Positions 6,435 through 6,833 of a stretch of 6,833 bases of DNA are shown here, in pieces. The stretch is taken from contig JABMRA010000100.1 in NCBI GenBank assembly GCA_013202925.1, forward strand, positions 1 through 6,833, in the 5' to 3' direction. The stretch is from Candidatus Omnitrophota bacterium (lineage in GTDB: Bacteria; Omnitrophota; Gorgyraeia; Gorgyraeales; Gorgyraeaceae). Position 1 is the first letter of the stretch; every line of letters starts with the position of its first letter. The position numbers were made by a program, and so were the translations under genes. A model generated the notes under the pieces. The model saw nothing but the letters and a program-made list of their open reading frames with translations, searched no databases and was not told the origin of the DNA.

Positions 6435-6460
6435 TAAAAAATCGCTATATGTTGAATAAA

Positions 6461-6499
6461 ATAAAAAAGGCGATTTTCCTTTTCAGAAAAACCGCCTTT
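6461..6499 (-). terminator. Rho-independent terminator after tRNA-fMet
   Basis: Read on the minus strand, AAAGGCG (6493-6499) pairs with CGCCUUU (6466-6472). After a one-base mismatch the stem continues with a U/A-rich section pairing with AAAA of the other arm, closing an AG-rich loop. The 3' arm runs straight into six Us (6463-6468) followed by more U-rich sequence (ATTTTATT). There is no comparable T-tract on the plus strand. It would end the tRNA transcript about 75 nt after the encoded CCA and insulate the pur operon from it. Confidence 0.82.
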
Positions 6500-6512
6500 A
6501 CTTAAGAATTGT

Positions 6513-6550
6513 CCCTCGCAGCATAGAGATTAGTATAAAAGCTGCTCGGG
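6513..6550 (-). other. Stem-loop with tandem G.A pairs in the tRNA trailer
   Basis: In minus-strand RNA, CCCGAGCAGC (6541-6550) folds on GCUGCGAGGG (6513-6522). There are three C-G pairs, two adjacent G.A/A.G oppositions, then five Watson-Crick pairs and an 18-nt AU-rich loop. Tandem sheared G.A pairs are stable in RNA, while the plus strand would have only pyrimidine mismatches there, so the signal favours a minus-strand transcript. It lies between the tRNA 3' end and the terminator, inside the trailer, and may take part in 3' processing. No known RNA family is recognised. Confidence 0.5.
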
Positions 6551-6552
6551 AT

Positions 6553-6575
6553 CAATTTTTGCTTCGCAAAAATTG
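6553..6575. repeat. 10-bp perfect hairpin abutting the tRNA CCA end
   Basis: CAATTTTTGC (6553-6562) is the exact reverse complement of 6566-6575, with a 3-nt loop. On the minus strand it starts with the last two bases of the encoded CCA (6574-6576), so hairpin formation would hide the mature 3' end until it is trimmed. The 3' arm is followed by GATCCC and not by a T-run, so a terminator role is doubtful; the convincing terminator is further downstream. Confidence 0.6.
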
Positions 6576-6833
6576 GTAGCGGGGCTTGGATTTGAACCAA
6601 GGACCTTCGGGTTATGCTTACTACTACAGCTTTCGCTGCTCCACTAAATATGGATTTGTAGTCTGGACTATACCTTTACCCTATCTTGTAGGGTACCTGC
6701 CGTCTAGTCTCTACACCTTTTCGCCATAAAACACGGCGAACTTGGCTCGGTATTACCAGTTAAGGCTTCCCCGAATTTGACAGGTTATCACTTAACCATT
6801 ACTGGCTAAGCAGCCCAATGTTGAGCCCGACGA
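6574..6833 (-). tRNA. Initiator tRNA-fMet(CAU), split by a group I intron; 5' part outside the window
   Basis: The 3' exon (6574-6616) reads as tRNA positions 34-76: anticodon CAU, A37 A38, stem CCCGA, variable loop AGGTC, T-arm CTTGG-TTCAAAT-CCAAG, acceptor strand CCCCGCT, discriminator A73 and encoded CCA. The visible 5' exon (6824-6833) supplies positions 24-33, ending TCGGGCT. Joined, they form the anticodon arm TCGGG-CTCATAA-CCCGA. The three consecutive G:C pairs (29-31 with 39-41) are the hallmark of bacterial initiator tRNA, and the sequence closely follows E. coli tRNA-fMet. Positions 1-23 lie beyond the window edge. The gene is discontinuous: the intron at 6617-6823 sits between U33 and C34. 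Elongator Met and lysidine-type Ile(CAU) tRNAs lack the GGG/CCC triplet. Confidence 0.93.
6617..6823 (-). ncRNA. Group I intron (207 nt, no ORF) in the tRNA-fMet anticodon loop
   Basis: A self-splicing-type core can be folded by hand (intron numbering from 6823 = 1). P1 pairs the exon end GGCU plus intron CA with UGGGCU (7-12), giving U(-1).G9 at the splice site. P2 is 14-20/27-33. P3 is ACCUGUC (39-45) with GGCAGGU (123-129). P4 is UUCGG (49-53) with CCGAG (74-78), and P5 is 58-60/67-69. P6 is about 78-80/107-109 and is extended by P6a, 84-91/97-104. P7 is GACUA (115-119) with UAGUC (154-158), P8 is ACCCUA (130-135) with UAGGGU (141-146), and P9 is 162-166/200-204, containing a GAAA-capped hairpin. 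The conserved element AAGGUAUAGUCC is intact, and the last base is G, as expected for the terminal guanosine. Its small size, tRNA host and layout suggest subgroup IC3. There is no room for a homing endonuclease. Confidence 0.93.

Noticed and set aside
6396..6460. Purine or other riboswitch ahead of purB
   Set aside because: There is too little space between promoter and ATG, and no aptamer core is recognisable.
6617..6823. Homing endonuclease or other ORF within the intron
   Set aside because: The intron is only 207 nt and nearly every base is used by the ribozyme fold.

Overview
The window is a compact bacterial chromosome segment in which every recognisable gene lies on the minus strand. 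From the right edge to the left the order is: an initiator tRNA-fMet(CAU) gene interrupted by a group I intron (its 5' end is cut by the window edge), a structured tRNA trailer with a rho-independent terminator, then the purine genes purB-purC-purM-purD-purE, a fused Sua5/YrdC + low-molecular-weight phosphatase gene, and rpiB. The left edge is a long perfect palindrome.

The five pur genes cover several steps of de novo purine synthesis. PurD makes GAR from phosphoribosylamine, PurM closes the first ring (AIR), PurE carboxylates it (CAIR), PurC adds aspartate (SAICAR), and PurB removes fumarate from SAICAR and later from adenylosuccinate. purF, purN, purL/Q/S, purK and purH are not in the window. 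Three neighbouring pairs overlap by 4 nt as ATGA (purB/purC, purM/purD, fusion/rpiB), purE and the fusion gene are 6 nt apart, and a promoter-like sequence sits directly before purB. This looks like one operon read leftward. Its last two genes resemble the ywlC-ywlE-ywlF block of Bacillus subtilis, with ywlC and ywlE fused into one reading frame.

Two spacers inside the operon carry clear secondary structure. The purC-purM spacer (106 nt) holds a two-tier stem-loop. The purD-purE spacer holds an interrupted palindrome built from TTTAGCG-like words, and it supplies the last codons and stop of purD.

The most interesting element is at the right edge. The tRNA-fMet anticodon loop is split between U33 and C34 by a 207-nt intron with no ORF. 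P1 to P9 can be drawn by hand, with the expected U.G pair at the 5' splice site and a terminal G. Splicing would restore a canonical initiator anticodon arm with three consecutive G:C pairs.

Organism: bacterial, with moderate GC, Lys-rich proteins, ATGA-coupled genes, a strong AGGAGG site before purM and a CCA-encoding tRNA gene. The general look suggests an uncultured candidate-phylum bacterium (Omnitrophota-like is a low-confidence guess). Nothing here proves the taxon, and I see no sign of phage or plasmid genes.
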